Assembly: GCA_946479785.1 (NCBI GenBank)
Contig: CAMLHQ010000027.1
Location: 1 to 37,505 of the forward strand
Direction of reading: 5' to 3'
Source: an uncultured Nitrospira sp.
GTDB taxonomy: Bacteria; Nitrospirota; Nitrospiria; Nitrospirales; Nitrospiraceae
DNA: 37,505 bases
Shown: piece by piece, positions 24,597-32,898 of the stretch
How the letters are laid out: every line of letters starts with the position of its first letter
How positions within the stretch are numbered: the first letter of the stretch is position 1
Translations under genes and position numbers: made by a program
The notes under the pieces: model-generated
Database searches by the model: none
Told to the model about the DNA's origin: nothing
What the model saw: the letters and a program-made list of their open reading frames with translations, nothing else

Positions 24597-25163
24597 GTGA
24601 AGGTCACTCCACTCGATATTCCCGGCGTCCTGTTGATCGAACCCAGGCTCTTTCGCGATTCGCGCGGGTTGTTCTGTGAAACGTTTCATGCAGAGCGCTA
24701 CGCCGCGGCCGGGCTCGTGGACCGATTCCTTCAGGATAACTTTTCTCGCTCCATTCGAGGCACGTTACGCGGACTCCATTACCAGGAACCACATGCCCAG
24801 GGGAAACTGGTGATGGTGGCGGAAGGCGCCGTCTATGATGTGGTCGTCGATATTCGCAGGGGATCGCCGATGTTCGGCAAGTGGCATGGATTCGAATTGT
24901 CCTCAGACAACTATCGGCAGCTCTACGTTCCACCCGGCTGCGCCCATGGGTTCTGCGTGACCAGCGAACAGGCAGCGGTTCTCTATAAGTGCACCGATTT
25001 CTACTCACCGAAGGATGAACGGGGCATCATCTGGAATGACCCTGGCCTAGCCATCTCGTGGCCCGTGTCAAGACCGATCCTCTCGGCTAAGGACCAGGCT
25101 TACCCTACGCTTGAGGCCACGCAGGCGAAGCTGCCGCAGTATCGACCAACATCTAGCGGTTGA
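24597..25163 (+). CDS. rfbC: dTDP-4-dehydrorhamnose 3,5-epimerase
   Basis: A 188-residue cupin-fold enzyme of dTDP-L-rhamnose synthesis that epimerises C3 and C5 of the 4-keto sugar. Family motifs are 'FRDSRGLFCETFH', 'QDNFSRSIRGTLRGLHYQ' (catalytic His about 62), 'GKLVMVAEGAVYDVVVDIR', 'YVPPGCAHGFCV' and 'YSPKDERGIIWNDP'. The start is GTG 24597, with AAAGAGG six bases upstream. The other rml genes are not in the window, so this copy stands alone. Confidence 0.95.
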   Translation: MKVTPLDIPGVLLIEPRLFRDSRGLFCETFHAERYAAAGLVDRFLQDNFSRSIRGTLRGLHYQEPHAQGKLVMVAEGAVYDVVVDIRRGSPMFGKWHGFELSSDNYRQLYVPPGCAHGFCVTSEQAAVLYKCTDFYSPKDERGIIWNDPGLAISWPVSRPILSAKDQAYPTLEATQAKLPQYRPTSSG

Positions 25164-25206
25164 TCCTGCGATGATCGCTGGGCTATCTTATAGCGGTTTT
25201 AAGCGG

Positions 25207-25222
25207 GGGCAGCAGCGTTGCA
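25207..25222 (+). promoter_or_regulatory. Possible sigma-54 promoter before rubrerythrin
   Basis: GGGCAG-N5-TTGCA has the invariant GG and GC ten bases apart and matches ten of twelve consensus bases. The start site would be near 25233, 26 bases before the rubrerythrin ATG. It is weaker than the site at 12163, and no TCCCAA/TTGGGA-like palindrome was found upstream. Confidence 0.45.
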
Positions 25223-25258
25223 CGCCCAACCGTAGCCAAGCATAACGAGGAGGATTCG

Positions 25259-25684
25259 ATGAGCAAGAGTCTAAAAGGAACCAAGAGCCATGAGAATCTC
25301 AAAGGCGCCTTTGCAGGTGAATCGCAGGCTAACCGCCGTTATCTGTATTTTGCGCGCCGTGCCGATATTGAAGGCTATCCCGATGTGGGCGGTTTGTTTC
25401 GGGACACGTCCGAGGCCGAGACCGGCCATGCGTTTGGACACCTGGACTTCTTGAAGGAAGTTGGCGATCCGGCGACGGGCGTAGCCATTGGCAATACGGA
25501 GGCCAATCTCAAGTCCGCCATCGAGGGCGAAACCTACGAATACACCCAGATGTATCCGGGGATGGCCAAGACGGCGCGCGACGAAGGCTTTGCCGAATTG
25601 GCCGAATGGTTCGAGACATTGGCGAAGGCCGAACGCTCGCATGCGAACCGTTTCCAGAAAGGGCTCGATAGCCTGAAGAGTTGA
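25259..25684 (+). CDS. Rubrerythrin-like di-iron protein without rubredoxin domain
   Basis: A 141-residue four-helix-bundle ferritin-like protein. Iron ligands are visible in '[13 protein letters not shown]', '[14 protein letters not shown]' (ExxH), '[12 protein letters not shown]' and '[12 protein letters not shown]' (ExxH). The C-terminal rubredoxin domain of full rubrerythrins is missing, as in sulerythrin or erythrin. It probably reduces hydrogen peroxide, with an external electron donor. GAGGAGG precedes ATG 25259. The next two genes, an Fe-S CCG-domain protein and DUF3501, are its conserved companions in many bacteria. Confidence 0.93.
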   Translation: MSKSLKGTKSHENLKGAFAGESQANRRYLYFARRADIEGYPDVGGLFRDTSEAETGHAFGHLDFLKEVGDPATGVAIGNTEANLKSAIEGETYEYTQMYPGMAKTARDEGFAELAEWFETLAKAERSHANRFQKGLDSLKS

Positions 25685-25705
25685 TCGCCGACGATGGCGC
25701 AAGCG

Positions 25706-25737
25706 ATGGGGTGGACTGAAGTATGATTCAGCCCACC
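25706..25737 (+). terminator. Hairpin after rubrerythrin (attenuator or terminator)
   Basis: GGGTGG-A-CTGAA at 25708-25719 pairs with TTCAG-C-CCACCC at 25726-25737, with one internal mismatch. CTTC, not a long T-run, follows. It lies 24 bases after the rubrerythrin stop and may partly terminate, giving more rubrerythrin than downstream protein. Confidence 0.6.
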
Positions 25738-25767
25738 CTTCGTGTTTCAGGGGAATGTGTTGATGAC

Positions 25768-27042
25768 ATGAAGGGCCTCAGCCTCATCAATCCTGTCGAT
25801 CCGGTGCAGTTGGACAAGGAATCCCTGCGCATCTATGAAATCTGCGACGGCTGCCGCCGCTGTTTCAACCTCTGTCCCTCGTTCAACACGTTGCTGGACG
25901 GCATCGACAAGAATGGGGGTGACGTCGCAAAGTTGACTCACACAGACCATCGTACGATTGTCGATGAATGTTACTACTGCAAGCTTTGTTATAATCACTG
26001 CCCCTATACACCACCGCATCAGTACGAGATCGATTTCCCCCATCTGATGATTCTCTGGAAGAAGCGGCTGGCGCAGGAGCGGGGGGTGAGCTGGCGGGAT
26101 CGGCTGCTGATCAAGACCGATTTGATTGGCGTGATCGGAAGCCTTACGGCATCTCTGACGAATCGGCTGATGCGGAGCCACATCGTCCGTCGACTCGTGG
26201 AGGTGGTGATCGGTGTCCATCGCGACCGTCACGTCCTTCCTTTTTCCGGTGAAACATTCGCGCATTGGTTTGCCAGCCGCGCAACACCGGCGCAAACCGC
26301 GGCACCAGGGAAGAAAGTGGCGTTGTTCGCAAGCTGCCTCGTGAATTACCAGGTCACGGACGTCGGCAAAGCCACCGTCCAGGTATTGGAGAAGAACGGC
26401 GTAGAAGTGGTCGTTCCCGAACAGCGTTGCTGCGGCATGCCGAGCTTTGATATCGGAGATATTGACGCCATTCAGCGGGCGATCAAAGCCAATGTGGCCT
26501 CGCTGCATCCCTGGGTCGTTCGGGGGTATGATGTCGTCGTACCGACGGCCAGTTGCAGCCTGATGCTGAAGCGGGAATATCCCGAGCTGCAACCCGATGA
26601 GCAGACGAAGCAAGTGGCCGCCCAGACCTTCGATGTCTGTGAGTATCTCATGAAGATGAAAAAAAACGGGCAGCTTGCGACGGACTTCACCAAGCAGCCG
26701 GGCCGTGTGGCTTATCAGATCCCTTGCCATCTTCGTGACCAGAATATCGGCTTCAAGTCGAAGGAACTCATGGAATGTGCCGGCGCGCAGGTTGAAGTCA
26801 TCGAGAAATGCTCCGGTCATGACGGCGCCTGGTCCGCTAAAAAGGAGTTCTTCGGCTTATCCATGAACATTGCCCAAAAAGCCGTGCGCATCATCGAGCA
26901 GGCGCCGGCCGATCTGGTGGCGTCAGATTGTCCTCTGGCCGGACTGCAGTTGGATCAGGCCGGTGCATCGGCTCATGTCGGCGGAAAGGCCGCTCTCCAT
27001 CCGATCCAGATCGTCCGTGACGCCTATGGGCTTCCGAAATGA
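25768..27042 (+). CDS. Fe-S protein with CCG domains (heterodisulfide reductase/GlpC-related)
   Basis: A 424-residue protein with two [4Fe-4S] ferredoxin motifs ('CDGCRRCFNLCP' and 'CYYCKLCYNHCP') and two C-terminal CCG domains ('CCGMPSFDIGD' and 'CSGHDGAWSAK'), as in the HdrB/GlpC/LutA group. It is soluble apart from a possible amphipathic region. Its likely role is passing electrons to rubrerythrin or to a thiol/disulfide system; the co-conserved trio of rubrerythrin, this protein and DUF3501 supports that. The start ATG 25768 is preferred (GGGGAA 12 bases upstream), because ATG 25723 lies in the loop of the hairpin at 25706-25737. Confidence 0.88.
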   Translation: MKGLSLINPVDPVQLDKESLRIYEICDGCRRCFNLCPSFNTLLDGIDKNGGDVAKLTHTDHRTIVDECYYCKLCYNHCPYTPPHQYEIDFPHLMILWKKRLAQERGVSWRDRLLIKTDLIGVIGSLTASLTNRLMRSHIVRRLVEVVIGVHRDRHVLPFSGETFAHWFASRATPAQTAAPGKKVALFASCLVNYQVTDVGKATVQVLEKNGVEVVVPEQRCCGMPSFDIGDIDAIQRAIKANVASLHPWVVRGYDVVVPTASCSLMLKREYPELQPDEQTKQVAAQTFDVCEYLMKMKKNGQLATDFTKQPGRVAYQIPCHLRDQNIGFKSKELMECAGAQVEVIEKCSGHDGAWSAKKEFFGLSMNIAQKAVRIIEQAPADLVASDCPLAGLQLDQAGASAHVGGKAALHPIQIVRDAYGLPK

Positions 27043-27635
27043 ATCTGCTGACTCCGGAAGATGTGCTGTCTATTGAAGAGTATGAGAAGCAGCGGGAATC
27101 GTTTCGATCTCGTATCATCGCGCTCAAACAACGGCGACGGATTTCCATCGGGCCGTTGATCACTCTCGTGTTTGAGAATCGGGACACCCTGAGGTTTCAA
27201 ATCCAGGAAATGATCCGTGTCGAGCGGATCATCGATCGGTCCAAGGTGCAGGACGAGCTGAACATCTACAATGCGCTCCTTCCGACAGAAAAGGAACTCA
27301 GCGCCACCCTGTTGATCGAGATTACTGAAGAGGCGAAGATGAAAGAGTGGCTCGACCGGTTTATGGGATTGGATCAAGGCCGCACGGTGGCCATCAAGGC
27401 CGATACGGAGACCGTCTTCGGAGAATTTGAAGGCGGCCATAGCCACGAAACCAAGATCAGCGCGGTGCATTTCGTCAGGTTCCGACCAAGCGACGCCATG
27501 AAGGCGGCATTCGCCGATTTGCGCCGGCCTGTGTCTTTGACGGTGGACCACAGGGGGTACCACCAAAGCGTGGCTGTTCCGGGCAGCCTGCGCGAGGAAT
27601 GGCTTTCCGATTTAACCGGTAGTGATCAGCGTTGA
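27039..27635 (+). CDS. DUF3501 family protein
   Basis: A 198-residue protein overlapping the Fe-S gene by four bases (ATGA). It is recognised as DUF3501 from 'EYEKQRESFRSRIIALKQRRRI', written at about 27081-27146, and from 'FENRDTLRFQIQEMIRVERI' and 'FRPSDAMKAAF'. Function is unknown, but the family almost always sits with rubrerythrin and a CCG-domain Fe-S protein, implying a shared peroxide or redox job. No signal peptide or membrane segment. Confidence 0.9.
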   Translation: MNLLTPEDVLSIEEYEKQRESFRSRIIALKQRRRISIGPLITLVFENRDTLRFQIQEMIRVERIIDRSKVQDELNIYNALLPTEKELSATLLIEITEEAKMKEWLDRFMGLDQGRTVAIKADTETVFGEFEGGHSHETKISAVHFVRFRPSDAMKAAFADLRRPVSLTVDHRGYHQSVAVPGSLREEWLSDLTGSDQR

Positions 27636-27693
27636 GTGGATCGGACTCAAACCGACGTCGTCATTAAACGCTCCGAGCTTAGAATACGACACG

Positions 27694-28446
27694 ATGGCCC
27701 CGGTTCTATTAACCAAGCGCATTGAATTTGCGGCCGCCCACCGGTACATCAAGCCGGAATGGGACGAGGCCAAGAATCGCGCCGTCTTTGGGCCCTGCTA
27801 TAACCCGCCTGCCCACGGACACAATTACATGCTGGAAGTCACCGTTGCCGGCGAGGTCGATCCGAAGACCGGGATGGTCATCAATCTGTTTGACCTGAAG
27901 CGCGTCCTGCTTGGTGTGATCGAGGAGTTCGACCACAAAAATCTGAATCTCGACATGTCCTATTTTCAGAATCAGATTCCTACGTCAGAAAATCTTGCCC
28001 GTCTGCTCTGGACCAAGCTGGTCGCGCAGAGAGACATCGGCACGCTTCATTCCATCAGGCTGTACGAAGACGAAGATCTGTACTCGGATGTGACGGCGGC
28101 CGGCGGATTAGAGGTTGCCAGCGTGACGCGCCGATATTCCTTTACTGCTGTGCAAGATGATCGCCAAGGCCGTGAGTGGGACTGCTTCGTCACGGTTCAG
28201 GGAAAGGTGGATCCGGTTACCGGCATGGTGACGGACATCGGCGCGCTTAATCGATTGGTTCAGGACCGCGTCATCAAATCGTTTGATCGCCAGGATCTGC
28301 GCCAGCTGTTCGGATCTCCGACTGTGACGGGGGAGCAACTGGTCGAACGGATCTGGACCACGCTCGCCTCGGTCATTTCTCCAGGAACACTCGCCAACAT
28401 TCGCCTCGTGCAGTCTCGCGACTTGTCGTTCGATTATTCAGCATAG
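27694..28446 (+). CDS. Tandem 6-pyruvoyltetrahydropterin synthase/QueD-like fusion
   Basis: A 250-residue protein of two PTPS/QueD domains. Domain 1 (about 1-125) has zinc His residues H16, H41 and H43 ('AAAHRY', 'AHGHNY'), Cys35 in 'FGPCYNPP' (catalytic position) and 'EEFDHKNLN'. Domain 2 (about 128-250) aligns throughout ('VQGKVDPVTGMVTDIGALNRL' at about 28197-28259 mirrors 'VAGEVDPKTGMVINLFDLKRV'), but its His ligands are replaced. Only the first half can be catalytic. The reaction would be 6-carboxytetrahydropterin formation for queuosine, or a related pterin. Start ATG 27694; ribosome site weak. Confidence 0.85.
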   Translation: MAPVLLTKRIEFAAAHRYIKPEWDEAKNRAVFGPCYNPPAHGHNYMLEVTVAGEVDPKTGMVINLFDLKRVLLGVIEEFDHKNLNLDMSYFQNQIPTSENLARLLWTKLVAQRDIGTLHSIRLYEDEDLYSDVTAAGGLEVASVTRRYSFTAVQDDRQGREWDCFVTVQGKVDPVTGMVTDIGALNRLVQDRVIKSFDRQDLRQLFGSPTVTGEQLVERIWTTLASVISPGTLANIRLVQSRDLSFDYSA

Positions 28447-28491
28447 ACGGTATTCGCCGCGTTTTCACGCGACTCATCACAAATGTCTCTC

Positions 28492-28518
28492 TGTAGGAGT
28501 TCGTATACAGTCGCGAGC
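28492..28518 (+). promoter_or_regulatory. Weak match to the ECF-type promoter, TGTAGG-N15-GCGAGC
   Basis: The spacer is the same 15 bases as in the five strong sites, but one -35 base and two -10 bases differ. It is 138 bases before the di-heme DUF1111 gene. It may be a lower-affinity member of the regulon or chance. Confidence 0.3.
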
Positions 28519-28655
28519 TGTTTACATGGTGAACGAAATCAAAAGCGATAGACATTTCGAGTACATGGATCTGCGGAATCTAAAGGTGGAAACGGTATGT
28601 CTTATGCTCATGTGCCTCCCTGTCGAGGGTCATGGACCACGGAGGAGGATTTCTC

Positions 28656-30044
28656 ATGAGTACAAAAGTAATTCGTGCGATTGGTTTGTCGATGTTGGTC
28701 ATCGTTGGAGCTGCGGCATTTTCCATAGATGTCCAATCCCAAGTTGCGCGCTTCACCGCCCGCGACCCCGGCGTGCGACCTGGTGCCAACGGAGCCGGGG
28801 GGACGCTTGCAGGGCTGTCGTCACTGGAACAGCAGATCTTTGGCATCGGCAGAGAGGCCTTTCAGGAGGTCGCGTCGGTTCAAGGCACGATTCCGGATAC
28901 CGAAGCCGGTCTCGGTCCGCGATTCAATCTCGACAGTTGCGCTGGCTGTCATGCTCATCCTGACATCGGAGGCAGCAGCCCCTCCATCAATCCTCAGGAG
29001 GAAATGGCCAAAAAGGAAGGGGCGACGAACCATGTCCCTTCGTTCATCAAGCAAAACGGTCCAATCCGTGAAGCACGCTTCAAATTCAATCCAGACGGCA
29101 CACCTGATGGCGGCGTGCATGCTCTGTTCACGATCACGGGGCGTACTGACGCGCCGGGATGCTTTCTCAGCCAGCCGGATTTTCGAACCGCCGTTGCCGC
29201 ACGCAATGTGGTCTTTCGGATCCCCACGCCAGTTTTCGGTGCAGGATTGATCGAAGCCATCGATGACGATACGATTCTCGCCAACATGCAAGCCATGAGT
29301 GCGACAAAGCAGTCGCTGGGAATCGTGGGTCGCGCAAACAGTACCTCCGGACGACCGAATACCAGCGGGAATGACGGCACGATCACCCGCTTCGGCTGGA
29401 AAGCTCAGAACAAATCGTTGGAAATATTTTCCGGCGAAGCCTACAACGTGGAGCAAGGCGTGACGAGCGATCTATTCCCGCACGAACGGGACGAAGCCGC
29501 AGCCTGCCGGTTCAATGCGACGCCAGAAAGCGTGACGCACTACGAAGCGTTCAATCCGTTGGAAGTTCCCAACGACGTCGTAAAGTTTGCCGTCTTCATG
29601 CGGATGCTCGCGGCGCCGACGCCGGCTCCCGATACCGATAGCACCGTCCGCGGGCGAAAACTATTCAGCGATGTGGGCTGCGCTCTCTGCCATACGCCGA
29701 CGCTGCACACGGGAAAGTCATCGGTTGCCGCCTTGCGGGACAAGGATGCGAACCTGTATTCGGATCTGCTCTTGCACAACATGGGTTCGGGATTGGCCGA
29801 CGATGTGAATCAGGGGAACGCCCGGGGTGATGAATTTCGCACTGCACCGTTGTGGGGTTTGGGGAAAAGAATATTCTTTCTGCACGACGGACGAACGAAG
29901 GATCTATTGGAAGCCATTCAGGCGCATGCCAGCGCCGGGAGCGGGTCATATCGGGCATCCGAAGCCAATCAAGTCACTGCACAGTTTAATAACCTGACCG
30001 AAATTGATAAGCAGCACATCCTGAATTTCTTGCGGTCGTTGTAG
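28656..30044 (+). CDS. Di-heme oxidoreductase (DUF1111, putative peroxidase/thiol oxidoreductase)
   Basis: A 462-residue periplasmic protein with a signal peptide (to about VQS-QV) and two c-type haem sites, CAGCH at about 95-99 and CALCH at about 342-346, the second in 'GRKLFSDVGCALCHTP'. The pattern and length match the DUF1111 family, distantly related to di-haem cytochrome c peroxidases. Electron acceptor and substrate are unknown. GGAGGAGG seven bases before ATG 28656 fixes the start; an in-frame ATG at 28632 lies before it. Confidence 0.9.
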   Translation: MSTKVIRAIGLSMLVIVGAAAFSIDVQSQVARFTARDPGVRPGANGAGGTLAGLSSLEQQIFGIGREAFQEVASVQGTIPDTEAGLGPRFNLDSCAGCHAHPDIGGSSPSINPQEEMAKKEGATNHVPSFIKQNGPIREARFKFNPDGTPDGGVHALFTITGRTDAPGCFLSQPDFRTAVAARNVVFRIPTPVFGAGLIEAIDDDTILANMQAMSATKQSLGIVGRANSTSGRPNTSGNDGTITRFGWKAQNKSLEIFSGEAYNVEQGVTSDLFPHERDEAAACRFNATPESVTHYEAFNPLEVPNDVVKFAVFMRMLAAPTPAPDTDSTVRGRKLFSDVGCALCHTPTLHTGKSSVAALRDKDANLYSDLLLHNMGSGLADDVNQGNARGDEFRTAPLWGLGKRIFFLHDGRTKDLLEAIQAHASAGSGSYRASEANQVTAQFNNLTEIDKQHILNFLRSL

Positions 30045-30074
30045 GCCAATGCTTGTCGACAAAGATAGGCACAG

Positions 30075-30103
30075 GCGTCGCCAGGTTATCTGCCTGGCGG
30101 CGC
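30075..30103 (+). terminator. Hairpin after the DUF1111 gene
   Basis: An 11-base-pair stem GCGTCGCCAGG/CCTGGCGGCGC (one G-T pair) with a seven-base loop lies 30 bases after the stop codon. There is no T-tract, so termination may be factor-dependent, or the stem may only protect the transcript. Confidence 0.5.
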
Positions 30104-30265
30104 TGAGGCTTGGTGCCAGGTCGGATGGCGGTTGCCGACACGTTCGACCGGGTTTTGAACTGGTTGACCATAGCCGCTGGGCCATCGTCCGTTTCCATAC
30201 AGGCCGTTTCGCATCTACTTCTCCCGCTAGACATTCATTCCCCGCTTCGGTATCGTCACGAACCG

Positions 30266-30751
30266 ATGATCCGATACACGGCCCTCCTCGCGCTCATCAC
30301 CTGCGTGCAATGGTCTCCAGCCGCCTGGGCGGGGCTTGACGAGGATGCGATTGAGATGATCCTCCTTGCGGAGGCGAAATCATCTGAGGCGTTCGCCGAA
30401 ACCCGAGACACCCAAGCCGTCCTCAACCTCTACACGACCGACTACAGCGGGGTTCAGGACGGAGTCGCAGAGACACGCGAGACCATCGAGAAGTGGCTGT
30501 CTGAATACGGATCCGAACTCGACAAGGGCAGCAGGGTGCACTTCCTCGGCGCGATCTCGAATCTGATTACGCACGTGGAAGGCTCCGCTGCCTGGGCCAC
30601 GTACGACTATGTGTTCCAAGCCATTCGCAGCGGTGAACTCGACGCGCAAGAGCGCGGAAAATGCACCAGTGTTCTTCGCAAGGAGGCCTCGGGCTGGCTC
30701 ATTCAGCATGAGCATTGCTCGAAGACAAAGCCGCAAGGGATGGAACGATAA
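30266..30751 (+). CDS. Exported SnoaL/NTF2-like protein (DUF4440 type)
   Basis: A 161-residue protein with a signal peptide (MIRYTALLALITCVQWSPAA, cleavage near WAG). The mature part has the cone-shaped NTF2-like layout: a first helix 'EAFAETRDTQAVLNLYTTDY', 'ETRETIEKWLSEY', then strands 'AAWATYDYVFQA' and 'GWLIQHEHCSK'. Such proteins are ligand-binding or small enzymes; no catalytic pair can be assigned. The open frame extends upstream to 30110 but the signal peptide supports ATG 30266. No ribosome site is obvious. Confidence 0.75.
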   Translation: MIRYTALLALITCVQWSPAAWAGLDEDAIEMILLAEAKSSEAFAETRDTQAVLNLYTTDYSGVQDGVAETRETIEKWLSEYGSELDKGSRVHFLGAISNLITHVEGSAAWATYDYVFQAIRSGELDAQERGKCTSVLRKEASGWLIQHEHCSKTKPQGMER

Positions 30752-30774
30752 GGCAAACGACAATGGAGGTTGAT

Positions 30775-31188
30775 ATGGTTCCCAGCCGTCACGTGCTGGT
30801 TATGATGTGTCTCGTCTCAAGCCTCACCGGCGGTCTCATAGGAAGTCTGGTTGCACCTGTCCGTCCGGTCACCGCGCAAGACGCTTTGCCAGTCGCGAAA
30901 GTCCTGTCGGCAGAGGAATTCCGGCTGGTTGATCCCTCTGGACAGGCCAGGGCTGTGCTCACATTTTCGTCGGACGGACAGCCGTTCCTACACTTCAAAG
31001 ATAAGAACGAGGTGGCCCGGATCTCGATCGGCATTTCCAGCGAGACGGGAACCTCCATCCGGGATGTGGACGGCAAGACTCGTGTCGTGCTGAGCGTCGA
31101 TGATGAAGGGTTTCCATCCCTCGTCGTCCGCGACCGGAATCATCAGACCAACTCCTTCCACCCCGGTCAAGGGAAGTCACACCGCTAG
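30775..31188 (+). CDS. Exported hypothetical protein with short beta-repeats
   Basis: A 137-residue protein with an N-terminal hydrophobic signal or anchor ('LVMMCLVSSLTGGLIGSLVAP', positions about 30796-30858). Three to four repeating units follow, of the type 'LVDPSGQARAVLTFSSDGQPFLHFKD', 'IRDVDGKTRVVLSVDDEGFPSLVVRD' (about 30925-31000 and 31054-31131). I know no function. GGAGG five bases upstream supports ATG 30775. It follows the SnoaL-like gene by 23 bases and is probably co-transcribed with it. Confidence 0.75.
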   Translation: MVPSRHVLVMMCLVSSLTGGLIGSLVAPVRPVTAQDALPVAKVLSAEEFRLVDPSGQARAVLTFSSDGQPFLHFKDKNEVARISIGISSETGTSIRDVDGKTRVVLSVDDEGFPSLVVRDRNHQTNSFHPGQGKSHR

Positions 31189-31233
31189 AAGTTGTGCTGT
31201 TGCCGCGCCGTCGTTCTTTGGAGACGCACGTCT

Positions 31234-32634
31234 CTACGATATCAGCTGGACAATAAACGTATCGATCCGGGTCCCAACCCCGAAGTCGCCGTTGGAGGGA
31301 CCCAGTTGGCCGTCCCAGTAGCTGGAAAACAGCACCCAGCGGCCGTCATTGGAGACCTGGGCGAACGCCGTGCCATAGAAGCTTCCACTCCCGTTATGAT
31401 TGTGGGCAAAGCGCCAGACGGTGTTCGAGCCATCGGTCGCCGCCATGATGATCTCGCCGTACCACGGCAAAGGGTCGGGTGGCGTCGTGATGTTGTACCG
31501 GGAGAACAGAATCGGTGCATTGGCGTTCGTCGAAGCATTGAACCATGAACTATGCTCCCCGTCGTACCACCCTACGGTCGCCGCCGGCTGCATCACGAAC
31601 ATGTATTGAGAGGCATCCATCAGGTTATTGGGGTCACGTAGGATAGCCCCGCGTGAATCCATGCCATTGATCGAGCCGGATCCGTTTACGAACCTGCCGT
31701 TGCCCAGAGCGGTGTGTCCTGCCGCATAACGGTCGGCAGTCGCCAGTGACCATGCGTTAGTGGTGAGGTTCAGGACCGCCGTCCCATCGCCTCCCCAGCT
31801 CGGCTGGTGGAAGACGACCCCCAACCAGGTTCCCCCGGCACTGCCATAAATCGAATGAATCCCGATCGTTTGGCCGGCAGCTGAAGTCGGCCAGTTGGGA
31901 TCCGTCTGGGAAACCCCATTAATCGTATGGTTGAGGATATCGATGGATTTGCTTTGTGAGGGGTCGTTCGGATTGAGACAGAAGAGCTGAGTATAGGTGT
32001 CTTGAGCGCCGTATCCCGCTGCGGAGCACACCCAATTATCCTCACCTACCACGGTGACATGGTAGCCCACAGGGCTTCCATCGGGAGGCCCTCCAAGGCT
32101 CGTCGCCGTATCGGTGGATGTGCTGTATCTGCCCAGCTGGTTTCCGTTTAAGAAGTAGATGATGTCAGGATTGACCGCAGACCACTCCCAGACGCTGTTA
32201 AAACTCAGCGGATGAAGGTTCGGGTGAGATCCGCCGCCAACACCGAAATTGTTGGGATCGAAGGAAACCCAAAAGGACTGCCCGCGTGCATTCACTAGCT
32301 TGAATGCAGTCGAATTGGCATTCCAAGCGCGGAAATAGCCGGCATCTTCGGGAATCAAGGAATCTCCTGAAGCCGTATTGGCATCCGTGACGCGTAGAAT
32401 GCGGGACCCGAAAGTGGGATCTGTGAAAATTGAGTTAGCAGGACCCAACGCTGGCGGAGGAAATGGAATGGCTTTAGGGTCCGTACCGCTGTAGGCCCCA
32501 TAGGCAGAGGGCGCAGTTGTCGAGGACAATGAGGATGAACCTCCGCCATCCGAAGACGAACAGGCCATGAGAAAGGTGAAGGCTCCAGAAACCAATATAG
32601 TGATGACGACTCTTCCCAATGCAACGACGATCAT
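31234..32634 (-). CDS. Propeller-like exported lipoprotein, function unknown
   Basis: A 466-residue protein with a lipoprotein signal ('ITILVSGAFTFLMAC', then a Ser/Gly linker) and a mature part rich in Trp, Gly, Ser and Asn with recurring strand motifs ('GYFRAWNANSTAFKLV', 'RWVLFSSYWDGQLG'). It looks like a beta-propeller related to PD40/oligogalacturonate-lyase proteins, and 'WRFAHNHNGSGSF' may hold metal-binding His. No function can be named. The start ATG 32634 has GAGAGG six bases upstream, and that ribosome site lies in an inverted repeat (32641-32715). It converges with the gene ending at 31188. Confidence 0.78.
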   Translation of the reverse strand: MIVVALGRVVITILVSGAFTFLMACSSSDGGGSSSLSSTTAPSAYGAYSGTDPKAIPFPPPALGPANSIFTDPTFGSRILRVTDANTASGDSLIPEDAGYFRAWNANSTAFKLVNARGQSFWVSFDPNNFGVGGGSHPNLHPLSFNSVWEWSAVNPDIIYFLNGNQLGRYSTSTDTATSLGGPPDGSPVGYHVTVVGEDNWVCSAAGYGAQDTYTQLFCLNPNDPSQSKSIDILNHTINGVSQTDPNWPTSAAGQTIGIHSIYGSAGGTWLGVVFHQPSWGGDGTAVLNLTTNAWSLATADRYAAGHTALGNGRFVNGSGSINGMDSRGAILRDPNNLMDASQYMFVMQPAATVGWYDGEHSSWFNASTNANAPILFSRYNITTPPDPLPWYGEIIMAATDGSNTVWRFAHNHNGSGSFYGTAFAQVSNDGRWVLFSSYWDGQLGPSNGDFGVGTRIDTFIVQLIS

Positions 32635-32640
32635 CAAGTA

Positions 32641-32715
32641 CCTCTCTGCGGTGGTAAATCAGCGGCCTGAATAGCCGTTGAACGTGAGCTACCCTAGCGT
32701 TAGTCCGCAGAGAGG
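32641..32715 (-). promoter_or_regulatory. Inverted repeat that can sequester the ribosome site of the lipoprotein gene
   Basis: Arms CCTCTCTGCGG (32641-32651) and CCGCAGAGAGG (32705-32715) are perfect 11-base complements, 53 bases apart. In the leftward transcript the arm nearest the gene contains the GAGAGG Shine-Dalgarno sequence six bases before the AUG. If transcription starts upstream of 32715, pairing would hide the ribosome site. As DNA it could instead be a two-site operator. Confidence 0.6.
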
Positions 32716-32898
32716 GTGACAAGAGCCCTGAAAGCTGAGGTAAAAAGTCAGCGAAGTGCGGGAGGGAGAATTGTAAAAACTGAAGAGAAGTGGTCAGGTC
32801 TTAGAAGAGAACAGAGAGCGCCTTCGATTTCACGAAAATCGGTTCGATGGAGATCGACGATTTTGAAAAGTCAGGGCTGGACCGACTCCTCGAGAAAG

